Notes: generated from the sequence alone by a model not told the origin. A stretch of DNA of 64,000 nt from JAZDFC01 sp043808235 (GCA_043808235.1 JAZDFC010000052.1:33107-97106), one strand, 5' to 3'. Shown: positions 8,900-18,965, counted from the first letter of the stretch. Made by a program: numbers and translations.

Positions 8900-9678
8900 A
8901 TGAGTTATCCGAAAATTTAATTCTACGACTAATTACTGTCGCGAAAAGCGAGTTTAATATTCTTTACGATAGGATAGCCATCGCTGTAAAAACAAGGGAA
9001 AAGATAACTCTTCTATATACAAACGCTCATATAATTACCATAATTAAAAGTAACACTGCTCTAGCTGAAGCTTTAAATTCGGCAGATCATATTTATTCGG
9101 ATGGCTTCGGAATATGGTTATCGGCAAAGCTATTTAGGTTAAAAGAATTTCATCGATTTAATTGGACAGACCACGCAGTTTTATTTTTATCATTAGCTGC
9201 CAAACACGGTTGGAAAATTTTTTTTATCGGTTCTACTAATCAAGTATTACTGCGAGCTAAGAATATTCTCCTTGAAAAATATCCCGAAATTAAAATAGTT
9301 GGATTTCTAGACGGATATGATGAGTCTTCAAAATCGAAAGCAATCGATATAATTAACAACTCATTTGCAGATATACTTTGGGTGGGAATGGGTTCTCCGA
9401 AACAGGAAATCTGGATAAATTATAATAGAGAAAAACTTAATATACCGGTGATTCAAGCTGTTGGTGATGTTTTCACTTTTTTAGCAGGAGAAAAAATCAG
9501 AGGTCCGATACTATTTCAAAAGCTTGGAATCGAATGGTTTTTTAGACTGCTGTCAAACCCTAAAAGGTTTTGGAAGAGATATTTAATTGGTATTCCTCTC
9601 TTTCTTTTTCGCATACTAAAAATTAAATTTCACTTAATTATTGACAAAAAAAGCATTCATTCCTATGAAAACCATTAA
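8896..9678 (+). CDS. WecG/TagA/CpsF family glycosyltransferase (GT26)
   Basis: A 260-residue GT26 enzyme, a family that transfers N-acetylmannosamine (TagA), its uronic acid (WecG) or other sugars to lipid-linked intermediates. Typical family blocks are ADHIYSDGFGIWLSAK, LWVGMGSPKQEIW and the C-terminal GIEWFFRLLSNPKRFWKRY, the membrane-targeting helix. Its place at the end of the cluster fits an early step at the membrane. The gene's last 14 bases overlap the start of the C25 peptidase gene. Confidence 0.92.
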   Translation: MNELSENLILRLITVAKSEFNILYDRIAIAVKTREKITLLYTNAHIITIIKSNTALAEALNSADHIYSDGFGIWLSAKLFRLKEFHRFNWTDHAVLFLSLAAKHGWKIFFIGSTNQVLLRAKNILLEKYPEIKIVGFLDGYDESSKSKAIDIINNSFADILWVGMGSPKQEIWINYNREKLNIPVIQAVGDVFTFLAGEKIRGPILFQKLGIEWFFRLLSNPKRFWKRYLIGIPLFLFRILKIKFHLIIDKKSIHSYENH

Positions 9679-12600
9679 AATAAGTTTTTTACTTTTTTAC
9701 TTGCTTAGTTTGGCTAATCTCCATGCACAGATCACTACCAAAGTTAACTGCAGCGCTAATTCGATGAATGTCGAAATTGCAATCTCCGATCCCCAAAACA
9801 ATGATTACTCGAAAGGTAAATTTACTGTAAGAGATTATTTAGAATTTACCGATCCCTCACATCAGGGAGAATACAAGCTGCCTTTATATGAACTGATTTT
9901 TGCGATACCTGCCAATTCGAAACCATTACTAAAAGTAATTGATTCCAAATCCTCGGTTATCAATAACATTATTCTTGAGATTCAACCTTCTTTGCAGAAG
10001 AAAAATGATAGTACATTAGTAATGGAAAATATTTCGATAAATAATGTTGTTTATAAAAACCGAAGAGATATTATTGAATTTGGCGAGTATTTTTGGTTTC
10101 GTGATTTTTATTGCGTGTCGGTTAAAGTAAACTCTCACATCTTTGATCCGCAAGAAAATCAATTGACAATTTTTAATTCAATTCGATTTGAACTTGATTT
10201 CCCATCTAACTCGTTCATAGAAACACCCTCTCAATTACGGAAAATTTCTGCCTTCGATGCTGAACTGAAAACCATCTTTGCCAATTCCGAAATTGCTGAA
10301 CAATTTAGAACAAAAACAAATTTTAATCTGCCTGATACAACCGGTAATTGGATGAATTATAATAATACGTATTTGAAAATTGGCGTGGCTGAAGATGGAA
10401 TTTTTAGGATTACAAAAGTCGATTTGGAAAATATGGGTATAAATGCTTCCGGGATAGATCCGGCGACTTTTGCATTATTTGAATCGGGAACAGAGCAACA
10501 AATCTATGTACAAGGTGAGGCGGATAAGATTTTTGATGACGGAGACTTTATTGAATTTTTCGGTTGTAGAAATTATACAGGAAGCCACCGTGTCATAAAT
10601 TTGGATAACCAGGATTATAATGAGTTTCTCAACAGATATACTGACACAACTTTTTATTTTTTAACTTGGGGTAGTAACAGAGGTAAAAGATCTTTAATTA
10701 GTAATATTTTCAATTCTTCATTGACAGACACATTAGATTATTACACTTTTCTTTTTCATTACGAAAAAAATACCATGTTACAGTTAATCAATAATGACGA
10801 AATTGCAAATCAAACATCGAGTTGGTTAAAAAATAAAACTTGGTATGATAGATGGATATTTACAAGTCCCAGTAATGTAACTTATTCGGCCACAGATAGA
10901 TTTCCCAATAAGCCGGCAAAAGTATTTTTTAAACTTGTGAGCGCAGCATCAAATTTATCTTCAAATGCACACAATGTTGTACTGAAATTTAATGATGTTA
11001 AGGTAGATACCCAGACTATTGATAGATTTAAACAAGTACTATTAACAGGTAATATCAATTCCAATCAAATAGTTATTGGCAATAATAAAATTACTGTACA
11101 CAATTACGCTAATGGCTCATCACCGAATATGATAGGAGTTGATTGGTATGAACTGGAATATCCCCGTGAGTTAAAATTGAACAATGGTTTTAATTATTTT
11201 AAAATCGGCGATGAGAGTGTTAACCTAATGGAAAGGGTGATTAAAATTGGTAATGTCCCATCTTCCGAAGTATATATCTATCAGGTTAAACCGGCGCTAA
11301 AAAAAATTGCTAATTTTTCGCTCGTCAACCAAATTTTGACATTTACGGATACCGTAGGATATGGTTATGAATATGTTGTTTTTACTCAATCCAACTTTAA
11401 AACGCCTCATTTCTATTATCAAAAAAGATTTGTTAACCTAAGAAATTACAATAGGCAAGCGGATTATATCTCCATTACTTCTCAGCTATTCCGGAACGAG
11501 GTCATTAATTATAATTCGAACATTGCCACAAAATATAATTTAGTTACTGCATCTTTTATGGTTGGAGATATTTTTGATGAATTTGGATTTGGGTATCCGA
11601 CTCCTTACGCGATAAGACTTTTTTTGAATAAATGTTATGAAAATTGGCAGTCACCAAAACCTTCCTACTTAACACTTATTGGCGATGCAAGTTACGATTA
11701 TAAAGATTATTTTTTTCAAAATGTTGGTATAAAATTGAGTACTAATTTCATTCCTGCATTTGGCGTACCTGTTAGCGATAATTGGTATGCAATCTGGGAT
11801 GAGAATGCCCCTCCACTGCCGCAATTAAAAGTTGGTAGGTTGCCCGTTTTATCAGTGTCTCAATTGAGTTATTATATTTCTAAAATCAATAATAATTTTG
11901 AAGGCGATTATGATGAGTGGAATAAACGTTACTTATTTTTCTCTGGTGGGCTTGGCGGAGATAATGAATATAATTTATTAAAATCTGTAAACGATACAAT
12001 TATTACTCGATTTATACAACCAAGACCTCTTGCAGGGAAATTTCATCATTTTTATAAAACCTCTAATCCGCCAAGTGATTTTGGTCCATATACCCCGGAA
12101 GAGATTGACAATGCAATTGATGATGGCAGCGTTTTTATTTCTTATATTGGTCACAGCGGTACATCGACATGGGACAATAGTATTATTAATTCCGCACAAC
12201 TAATGAATTCCAATAATAAAAATCCTCTTATAACTGATTTCGGTTGCTCTACAAACAAATACGGAGAACCCGATATAGTATGTTTTGGAGAAAAATTTGT
12301 TCTGAGTACTGAGGGCCAGGCTTTAGGATATATTGGAAATTCATCTTTGGGATTTTTCTCCACATCAACTACTGTATCCACATATTTTTATGAGAAAATT
12401 ATTTCTGACCTTCAACATGAGATCGGTAGTGCACATCTACAAGCAAAAACTCAAATGTTTAATAATCTCGGCAGTTCTGGTTCCTACAAGGTTTTTGCTC
12501 TTACTAATGTTTTAGTAGGTGACCCGGCTGTTCGAATAAAAATTCCTTCCAAACCAAATCTTAAAATATCGTCCAGCAATTTCTTTTTTGATAGTGAATT

Positions 12601-15028
12601 TGTAAATGAATCGATGGATTCGGTTAAAATAAATATTGTAGTTAATAATTATGGCTCATCTCCAAATAATGAGTATGTGTTATCATGTGTGCACTTGTTC
12701 AGCGGAGCTTCTATTCAAGATACTACTTTTATCCGTGTGCTGCCTTTATATCAAGATACGATATCAGTTTGGCTAAAAATAAAAAATACTCCCGGAGAAC
12801 ATTCTCTTGTTGTAAATTTAGATCCCGGTAATTTGATTGACGAATTAAATGAAGGTGATAATTCCGCGACTTATAATTTCAATGTATATTCAGTTGCGCT
12901 GCGGGATTTATTGACAAGCAAGTTTGAGAATCCAGCCATTTCAAACCTATTATTATTAAATCCGACTTCTTTCCCGGATTCATCATTCAATATAAAACTT
13001 GACATTTCAGACAAGTCGGATTTCTCAACTTTCAATTCAATTTCCTTTCCATCGGATACATTTTATTCGAAGTTAAATTTGAACGGCATGACTGCCGATA
13101 AAAGATATTGGTTTAGGTATAAAATTAATGAGGGGAGTCAGCAATATTCTGAAACAAAATCCTTCTTCAATAAAAGCGGCAAAAAATATTTTCTTTGCGA
13201 TGATTATTCTTTTAACATGCAAAACAGATCATTCCTAAAATCAGAGAATAATCAATTACTTGTGGGTGAAGATACGGTCACGATTTCTGTTTTATCTGCT
13301 GGCTGGTATGCTGGTGGAACTTGCGGTATTTCCAGAAATGGAATAAATGAATTACTTAATTCATTCTTTGCAGGTATGGGAATTGTTGTATTCAATCCTA
13401 ATACTTTGGACGTTGAGTATTCTGAGTCGTATTCTTTATTTGATAATGCGCCAAATGCTCAAGCACTAGCAGATTATCTCAATTCAATACCGGTTGGTAA
13501 ACTTGTGGTAATGGGTGTCTCGGATGATGGTCAACACAGACTTTCAACTGCATTGAAGGATGCCATTAAAACTCTCGGTAGTACCAAAATCGACTCACTT
13601 GTTTTTAGAAGTTCATGGGCAATTATTGGTTACAAAGGTTCAGCGCCAGGCGATTGTATTGAAGCCTATCGAGCACCTTATGCAGGGCAGGTTTACCTCG
13701 ATACAACATTTGTTCTGTCACGTGATAGAGGTAAATTAATAACCAATAGAATCGGTCCAGCTACAAAATATAGTCAATTGACTGTAAGTCAAAATATTCC
13801 AGCAGGTACACAGATTAAATATCGTCCTTATGGAATAAGGTCAAATGGAGTGGTTGATACATTAGGCTACCTTACTATTTCGGGAACAAACGCAGATTTA
13901 TCAACAATCGATTCTAAAGTGTATCCTTATCTGCAACTTGAGTCAGAACTCATTACATCAGAAGAAGGGACGTCCCCAATTTTAAGCAGCATCGGGATAG
14001 ATTACACCGGACTGCCGGAATTGGGTATCAATTATCAGGTCGTTTCTGTTGATGCAGACAGTGTGATGCAAGGTAATCCTATCAACCTTAATTTCAGAGC
14101 GTATAATGCAGGCGAGCCGGAAGCCGCAAATGTTCGTGTGAAATTGGGACTGATAAAATCCGATAATTCCAAACGCACTTTACTCGATTCGATGGTTGCT
14201 GCAATTCCCACAGAGCAATTTCATGAATTTAATTATCAATACGTAACCAACACCAATGATGGGATAGGAAATTTAGCCTTCGAGATTACTATTGATCCGG
14301 TGAATGAAATTCAAGAATATTACGAGGATAATAATTATTTCAGTAAAGAATTTTATGTTAATCCCGACACAAATGTAACATCGGTTAATAATTCTACTGT
14401 GAAAGTATTTTACGATGGAGCGGAGATTTTAGACGGAGATTACATCAATCCTATACCCAAAATAATCGCAGAATTGAATTATCCTGTTTGGTTTCCGTTC
14501 AGTGATACTTCAGCAGTGCAATTTTATCTAGATGGAAATAAAATTTATCGAGATGTCCTATCTGAAACCAATTATGATACTGTAAACAGAAATATAAATT
14601 ATGTTTTAACTCCAAATCTTCAACCGGGAATTCATGAATTACGAATTTTTGGAGAGAATGTTTTTGGAAACCTGGAATCCCAACCGGGTTACAGCAGATC
14701 GTTTGTTGTGTCTTCCGAAGCGCAATTAATGTCGGTATATAATTATCCAAATCCATTCAGCGATAATACTTATTTCACATTCATTTTGACTCAAGTGCCG
14801 GATGACATTTTAATAAAAATTTATTCTGTTGCCGGAAGACTATTAAAAGAAATTAAAGGAACTGCCGTTGAACTTGGAATTACAAATCCGGGACATACCA
14901 AAATACTCTGGAATGGTAGAGATGAGGATGGTGATCTGATTGCTAATGGAACATATTTGTACAAAGTCATAATCAATAAGGATTCTAAATCTGTTAGTAC
15001 AGTTCAAAAATTAGTTATTATGAGATGA
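9665..15028 (+). CDS. C25-family cysteine peptidase with T9SS sorting domain (PorU-like)
   Basis: A 1787-residue exported protein. The chosen start is ATG 9665, directly before a signal peptide (MKTIKISFLLFYLLSLANLHAQ region); an upstream in-frame TTG at 9641 would spoil it. An N-terminal Por-type region (LKIGVAEDGIFRIT) leads into the gingipain/PorU catalytic fold, with His830 in SYIGHSGTSTWDN and Cys861 in ITDFGCSTNKYGEPD. CARDB-like beta domains follow around 966-1075 and 1450-1570, with an ILEI/FAM3-like domain around 1190-1335 between them. A T9SS C-terminal domain starts at about 1690 (NYPNPFSDNT). PorU is the T9SS sortase that cleaves sorting domains and links cargo to A-LPS. The protein is longer than P. 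gingivalis PorU (about 1160), so a gingipain-like secreted protease is the alternative. Confidence 0.75.
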   Translation: MKTIKISFLLFYLLSLANLHAQITTKVNCSANSMNVEIAISDPQNNDYSKGKFTVRDYLEFTDPSHQGEYKLPLYELIFAIPANSKPLLKVIDSKSSVINNIILEIQPSLQKKNDSTLVMENISINNVVYKNRRDIIEFGEYFWFRDFYCVSVKVNSHIFDPQENQLTIFNSIRFELDFPSNSFIETPSQLRKISAFDAELKTIFANSEIAEQFRTKTNFNLPDTTGNWMNYNNTYLKIGVAEDGIFRITKVDLENMGINASGIDPATFALFESGTEQQIYVQGEADKIFDDGDFIEFFGCRNYTGSHRVINLDNQDYNEFLNRYTDTTFYFLTWGSNRGKRSLISNIFNSSLTDTLDYYTFLFHYEKNTMLQLINNDEIANQTSSWLKNKTWYDRWIFTSPSNVTYSATDRFPNKPAKVFFKLVSAASNLSSNAHNVVLKFNDVKVDTQTIDRFKQVLLTGNINSNQIVIGNNKITVHNYANGSSPNMIGVDWYELEYPRELKLNNGFNYFKIGDESVNLMERVIKIGNVPSSEVYIYQVKPALKKIANFSLVNQILTFTDTVGYGYEYVVFTQSNFKTPHFYYQKRFVNLRNYNRQADYISITSQLFRNEVINYNSNIATKYNLVTASFMVGDIFDEFGFGYPTPYAIRLFLNKCYENWQSPKPSYLTLIGDASYDYKDYFFQNVGIKLSTNFIPAFGVPVSDNWYAIWDENAPPLPQLKVGRLPVLSVSQLSYYISKINNNFEGDYDEWNKRYLFFSGGLGGDNEYNLLKSVNDTIITRFIQPRPLAGKFHHFYKTSNPPSDFGPYTPEEIDNAIDDGSVFISYIGHSGTSTWDNSIINSAQLMNSNNKNPLITDFGCSTNKYGEPDIVCFGEKFVLSTEGQALGYIGNSSLGFFSTSTTVSTYFYEKIISDLQHEIGSAHLQAKTQMFNNLGSSGSYKVFALTNVLVGDPAVRIKIPSKPNLKISSSNFFFDSEFVNESMDSVKINIVVNNYGSSPNNEYVLSCVHLFSGASIQDTTFIRVLPLYQDTISVWLKIKNTPGEHSLVVNLDPGNLIDELNEGDNSATYNFNVYSVALRDLLTSKFENPAISNLLLLNPTSFPDSSFNIKLDISDKSDFSTFNSISFPSDTFYSKLNLNGMTADKRYWFRYKINEGSQQYSETKSFFNKSGKKYFLCDDYSFNMQNRSFLKSENNQLLVGEDTVTISVLSAGWYAGGTCGISRNGINELLNSFFAGMGIVVFNPNTLDVEYSESYSLFDNAPNAQALADYLNSIPVGKLVVMGVSDDGQHRLSTALKDAIKTLGSTKIDSLVFRSSWAIIGYKGSAPGDCIEAYRAPYAGQVYLDTTFVLSRDRGKLITNRIGPATKYSQLTVSQNIPAGTQIKYRPYGIRSNGVVDTLGYLTISGTNADLSTIDSKVYPYLQLESELITSEEGTSPILSSIGIDYTGLPELGINYQVVSVDADSVMQGNPINLNFRAYNAGEPEAANVRVKLGLIKSDNSKRTLLDSMVAAIPTEQFHEFNYQYVTNTNDGIGNLAFEITIDPVNEIQEYYEDNNYFSKEFYVNPDTNVTSVNNSTVKVFYDGAEILDGDYINPIPKIIAELNYPVWFPFSDTSAVQFYLDGNKIYRDVLSETNYDTVNRNINYVLTPNLQPGIHELRIFGENVFGNLESQPGYSRSFVVSSEAQLMSVYNYPNPFSDNTYFTFILTQVPDDILIKIYSVAGRLLKEIKGTAVELGITNPGHTKILWNGRDEDGDLIANGTYLYKVIINKDSKSVSTVQKLVIMR

Positions 15029-15714
15029 TGATGAATAAAAGACGATACCAAACTTTCATTTTATTTTTTCTGTTTTTTAGTTCGATAGTTTTTTCTCAGA
15101 AACCTCCCTCGACATTGCCGGTTGAAATAATCTATTTTACCGGACAATACGAGGACAATTCCATTTTATTATTGTGGGGAACTGCTACCGAACATAGTAA
15201 CGCTGGATTCGAAATAGAGAGAAGAGATACTCTTAATCCCTGGGCGCCGCTCGATGTTTTTATAGTTGGCGCTGGAGATAGCGCTTCTCCAAAAGATTAT
15301 AGTTACCGGGATACATCTCTAATCGGAATGGATTTTTATTATTACCGTTTAAAACAGATTGATAACACCGGTGGCTGGGAATACCACGATTCAATTCGTG
15401 TCTCCTTAGTTACTGGAGTTGATGATGAGAGTCCGGTTATTCCAGGTGAGGTGCGGTTATTCCAAAATTATCCCAATCCTTTTAATCCGACCACTGTTAT
15501 CAGTTATCAGTTAACAGTTGGTAGTGACGTTAGATTAAAAATATTTGATGCGCTAGGAAATGAAATTGCTTTCCTCGTTGATGAATATCAGAACGCAGGC
15601 ATTCATTATTGTACCTTCGATGTTATGAATCATTCGTTATCAAGTGGAATTTATTTTTATACTCTTTCTGTCGGCACATTTTCTGAAACCAGGAAATTAC
15701 TCCTTATCAAATAG
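15025..15714 (+). CDS. Small secreted protein with T9SS type A sorting domain
   Basis: A 229-residue protein with a signal peptide (hydrophobic stretch ending near FSQK), a fibronectin-like middle domain (VEIIYFTGQYEDNSILLLWGT, then EIERRDT) and a complete T9SS sorting domain. The sorting domain begins at FQNYPNPFNPTTVISYQL and ends in KLLLIK. It should cross the outer membrane through T9SS and lose its C-terminal domain at the surface. Three ATG codons in a row (15025, 15028, 15031) can serve as the start. The first overlaps the peptidase stop by four bases. No enzymatic motif is visible. Confidence 0.85.
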   Translation: MMMNKRRYQTFILFFLFFSSIVFSQKPPSTLPVEIIYFTGQYEDNSILLLWGTATEHSNAGFEIERRDTLNPWAPLDVFIVGAGDSASPKDYSYRDTSLIGMDFYYYRLKQIDNTGGWEYHDSIRVSLVTGVDDESPVIPGEVRLFQNYPNPFNPTTVISYQLTVGSDVRLKIFDALGNEIAFLVDEYQNAGIHYCTFDVMNHSLSSGIYFYTLSVGTFSETRKLLLIK

Positions 15715-15721
15715 GTTCATT

Positions 15722-17059
15722 ATGATAAGAAAAATTTTTTTGGTAATAATTTTTTGCAGTTCATCGCTATTTGCTCAATTCAATTCCCTGAAAGATAATC
15801 AGGCAATGTTAGCCGGTGGTGCCGGACTAACATGGATTAATGGACAGCCATTTTATACAGTTCACCTTTTTCCTGAAGTTGCTTTTTCAAATTATGGAAT
15901 CGGTCTTGATCTCAGTTTGGAATTCGGAGCTGATGGTAAACTCCGCAAAGAAAATTTTAATGAGTTCTCCGATTATCTCAGCATTATCCGGTATTTCAGA
16001 TACGGTATCAAAGGCGATCCGCTATATTTTCGATTAGGCGCATTGGACTATGCAACTCTTGGTCATGGAAGTATTATGTACCTTTACAATAATAGTCCAA
16101 GTTATGATACACGAAAAACCGGGCTCGAACTCGATATTGATTTCGGATTGTTCGGGATTGAAAGTGTTTACAGTACCTTCGGGGAAGCCGGTGTGGTTGG
16201 AGTTCGCGGATTTACACGGCCTTTACAATTTACCGAGGCAAAAGATATTCCGGTGCTCGGTCAGCTTGAAGCCGGCGCCACTATCGCGGCTGATTTTAAT
16301 GCAAATGCCGGTGTAATTGACGGAGAATATAACTCTGACGAAAACAGATTTTCAGCCACGTCGGATGAAGGAAAAACATTTATCATTGGTTTCGATTTGG
16401 GGTTGCCGATTGTGCGTAACAATATGTTTAATTTTGATCTTTATTTTGATTACGTGAAAATCCTCGAATTCGGAGACGGGGCTGCGACGGGTATTAAATT
16501 TGGCGTTAACGGACTTGGATTAGTTAGTTTGCACACAAAATTTGAACGTAGATTTAACGACGATCAGTATCTGCCTTCTTATTTTAATTCTCTCTATGAA
16601 GTTCAGCGATTTCAATTGGATAAAGAAAGTGGAACTGTTCTAACAAAAGCTCAGCAATTGAAGGCGGCAACCGATATTGGTAATGGCTGGTATGGTGAGC
16701 TGTTAGTGAGTGTCTTAAATACATTCGATATTTTGGGAAGTTATCAAAGGTTGGATAAACATCCTGATAGCGGTATTCTCCATCTCGAAACCGATGTGTC
16801 GCCGAAAGGGATGCCGTATATTGCGCGTGCTGGCTACGATAAAATTAATATCATTGATGAAAGTGATTTATTCAAGTTAGATGACCGTTCGCTTCTATAT
16901 TTTGAATTTGGTTACAAACCGCTCCCATATATGATTGTGTCCATGTTTTATAATTGGACTTTCGAACCAATTCGTGATGCAGATAATAATGTGATCGATT
17001 ATCGGAGTCAGAAAAAAATAGAACCGCGCGTTACTTTTATTTACCCGTTTGATTTTTAA
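15722..17059 (+). CDS. Predicted outer-membrane beta-barrel protein
   Basis: I do not recognise a named family. The 445-residue protein begins at ATG 15722 with a signal peptide ending in SLFAQ. After that come many amphipathic strands with alternating aromatic residues, and it ends in YPFDF, a C-terminal phenylalanine as in BAM substrates. A start further upstream at 15644 would place the signal peptide internally. It follows the PorU-like and T9SS cargo genes within 10 bases, so it is probably cotranscribed and may serve secretion or attachment. It meets the next gene tail to tail, with both stops sharing TTAA at 17056-17059. Confidence 0.7.
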   Translation: MIRKIFLVIIFCSSSLFAQFNSLKDNQAMLAGGAGLTWINGQPFYTVHLFPEVAFSNYGIGLDLSLEFGADGKLRKENFNEFSDYLSIIRYFRYGIKGDPLYFRLGALDYATLGHGSIMYLYNNSPSYDTRKTGLELDIDFGLFGIESVYSTFGEAGVVGVRGFTRPLQFTEAKDIPVLGQLEAGATIAADFNANAGVIDGEYNSDENRFSATSDEGKTFIIGFDLGLPIVRNNMFNFDLYFDYVKILEFGDGAATGIKFGVNGLGLVSLHTKFERRFNDDQYLPSYFNSLYEVQRFQLDKESGTVLTKAQQLKAATDIGNGWYGELLVSVLNTFDILGSYQRLDKHPDSGILHLETDVSPKGMPYIARAGYDKINIIDESDLFKLDDRSLLYFEFGYKPLPYMIVSMFYNWTFEPIRDADNNVIDYRSQKKIEPRVTFIYPFDF

Positions 17060-17712
17060 TTTTTTTCAACGAGTTTCTTCAAATCATTGATCGAATAAAA
17101 ATAAAAATCGCAGGGCATTTCCCGTAGTTCTTCTTCCAAATAGCTATCCCACAATGCAGCGCCAAATTTAACTTTAGCCTCTTTTGCCGCTATATAATCG
17201 ACAGGTGCATCTCCGATAAAAAGAGTTTTTTCTTTCGAAACATTAAACCTTTCTAAAATCATGTTCAATCCTTCGGGCGATGGTTTGTGATTGGTTACAT
17301 CGGTGCCTGTAATAATAAAATCAAAGAATTTTAGTAAACCGATTTTGTCGAGTGTAATTTCGGTTGATTTTCTTCCCTTGCCGGTGAATATTGCAATTGG
17401 TTTACCCTGAGATTTTATTATTTCCATTACTTCTTTCAAGCCATCATAAATTTTTGCGGCAATGTCGTGGTGCTTTGAGTAATATTCGAAATAATCTTTC
17501 TCGGCGGATTCGTAATCATCGTTCATCCATGATTTTAGTATTACCTCTTCGGTTGGGCCAAAAAGCGTGATGATCTCATCATTTGTAAGTCTCGTTCTTA
17601 AATACTTTTGCGCTACATGATTAAATGAATCAAAAATAAGCTGGTTAGTTGATGCCAATGTACCGTCAACATCAAAGATAAATGCATCGAATGTATCCTT
17701 TGCGATTTTCAT
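17056..17712 (-). CDS. HAD-family hydrolase (phosphoglycolate phosphatase-like)
   Basis: A 218-residue haloacid-dehalogenase-type phosphatase. All HAD motifs are visible: DAFIFDVDGTLAS (nucleophile and acid Asp), AIFTGKGRKS (Thr), the Lys in HKPSPEGLN, and LFIGDAPVDYIAAK (metal-binding Asp). A helical cap between the first two motifs places it with Gph/PpaX-like enzymes, which remove phosphate from small metabolites. The true start is ATG 17712. Reading further upstream would add about 50 unrelated residues that overlap the neighbouring gene. Substrate is unknown. Confidence 0.88.
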   Translation of the reverse strand: MKIAKDTFDAFIFDVDGTLASTNQLIFDSFNHVAQKYLRTRLTNDEIITLFGPTEEVILKSWMNDDYESAEKDYFEYYSKHHDIAAKIYDGLKEVMEIIKSQGKPIAIFTGKGRKSTEITLDKIGLLKFFDFIITGTDVTNHKPSPEGLNMILERFNVSKEKTLFIGDAPVDYIAAKEAKVKFGAALWDSYLEEELREMPCDFYFYSINDLKKLVEKN

Positions 17713-17737
17713 TAAGCCACCCGAATAAATTTTAGAA

Positions 17738-18847
17738 TTAGAGAAAGAATAAAAGTATCTTGCCTTCAATAGTTGATATAAGAAATTTATTCTTCTCGAT
17801 GTACTGAAGCGAATTGATTTTTTCTCCCAATTTGAGTAAAGAGCTGATTTTATATTTGCTATCCACAGCATATACTACACCGTTGCGGGTTGGAATTAAT
17901 ACGGTTTCCCGTATCCCAAGTAGAGATGCTGTTGCCCGGTCATCCTTTAGTTTTAACTCAACGCTCTTTTGATTTTTTCCATTACTTTCAGAAATAAAAT
18001 AAAATTTATCTTTCTTGCCCGGCGCAACTATCATCCTGCCATCATTTGTTAATCCGGCCGGCTCCTTCAGTTTATTAGTACTATTTTTCCATATCAAACT
18101 GCCAAGTTGCGAATCGATTGAATAAAGAATCCCATCTGAACTCATTAGAAAAATTTCATTATCACTACAGAAGATTTCTATTGGTTTTGAATGATCACCG
18201 GACATCTTCCATTTCCATATCAACCAACCGGCATTTGCATCCACACAGTATAAATAACCATCGCTGCAAGAATATATCACTTTATTATTCTTGTAAATTA
18301 ATTTATAACCAATAATTTTTTTTGAAGAATTATCCTCCCAAATCATCTCAAGTGTTTCGAGATCGTAACAACTTATTTTTCCTGTTCCGGTAGCAAACAA
18401 AACCACCGCTTTCGAATCCGATTGTTTTGGAATCATCAACTGTTTTGAACCCGAGTAGTTAAATACGAGGATATCCGTAGTGATTGGCTCATCGAAGATA
18501 AGAGATTGAATTTGTTCACCATTCTCTCTGTTAAGTGTTATCAATTCACCTTCGTTTGTAGGGATTGCAATGAATCCATCAGCTACTGCTGGACTGTGAG
18601 CGACAGTTCCATAAATATTATGATTCCAAATTTCCGCACCGCTCGTATCAATGCAAGTTATTAATCCCGAACTATCCGCAATAAAAATTTTGTTATTCCA
18701 AATCACCGGTTTGCATTTTAGCACCGATTCAAAATTTATTTCGAATATTTTATTTGTCCATTGGAAGTCTTCTGATTTATCAATTATCGTTTGTGAATAG
18801 AATTGAATGAATGGTATAAGCAGTAGTAATAAAAATCGACTTTTCAT
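17738..18847 (-). CDS. Exported PQQ-type beta-propeller protein (BamB-like)
   Basis: A 369-residue protein with an N-terminal signal peptide (MKSRFLLLLLIPFIQFYSQT) and at least six repeats of the PQQ/pyrrolo-quinoline blade type, for example GEQIQSL, ETLEMIWE, ANAGWLIWKWK and SQLGSLIWKN. Such propellers act as scaffolds, as BamB does in outer-membrane protein assembly, or as dehydrogenase folds; the quinone-site residues of the dehydrogenases are not apparent. No lipobox cysteine is seen, so it is probably periplasmic or exported rather than a lipoprotein. It lies 25 bases upstream of the HAD gene in the same direction. Confidence 0.75.
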   Translation of the reverse strand: MKSRFLLLLLIPFIQFYSQTIIDKSEDFQWTNKIFEINFESVLKCKPVIWNNKIFIADSSGLITCIDTSGAEIWNHNIYGTVAHSPAVADGFIAIPTNEGELITLNRENGEQIQSLIFDEPITTDILVFNYSGSKQLMIPKQSDSKAVVLFATGTGKISCYDLETLEMIWEDNSSKKIIGYKLIYKNNKVIYSCSDGYLYCVDANAGWLIWKWKMSGDHSKPIEIFCSDNEIFLMSSDGILYSIDSQLGSLIWKNSTNKLKEPAGLTNDGRMIVAPGKKDKFYFISESNGKNQKSVELKLKDDRATASLLGIRETVLIPTRNGVVYAVDSKYKISSLLKLGEKINSLQYIEKNKFLISTIEGKILLFFL

Positions 18848-18965
18848 GAGTAACTAATTTCCAATTAAGAATGCTGTAAAAGTAAAAAATTTGACGGTGA
18901 CTTGAAATTATCTTTACTGGATGATTTTATATTCTTCACTATTTAAGGCGAGATTTTTACTTAAA

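Noticed and set aside
9641..9664. Longer TTG start for the C25 peptidase
   Set aside because: It would place eight residues in front of the signal peptide. ATG 9665 gives a standard signal sequence.
17713..17871. Upstream extension of the HAD phosphatase
   Set aside because: The extra residues have no family similarity and run into the adjacent propeller gene; ATG 17712 gives the normal HAD start.
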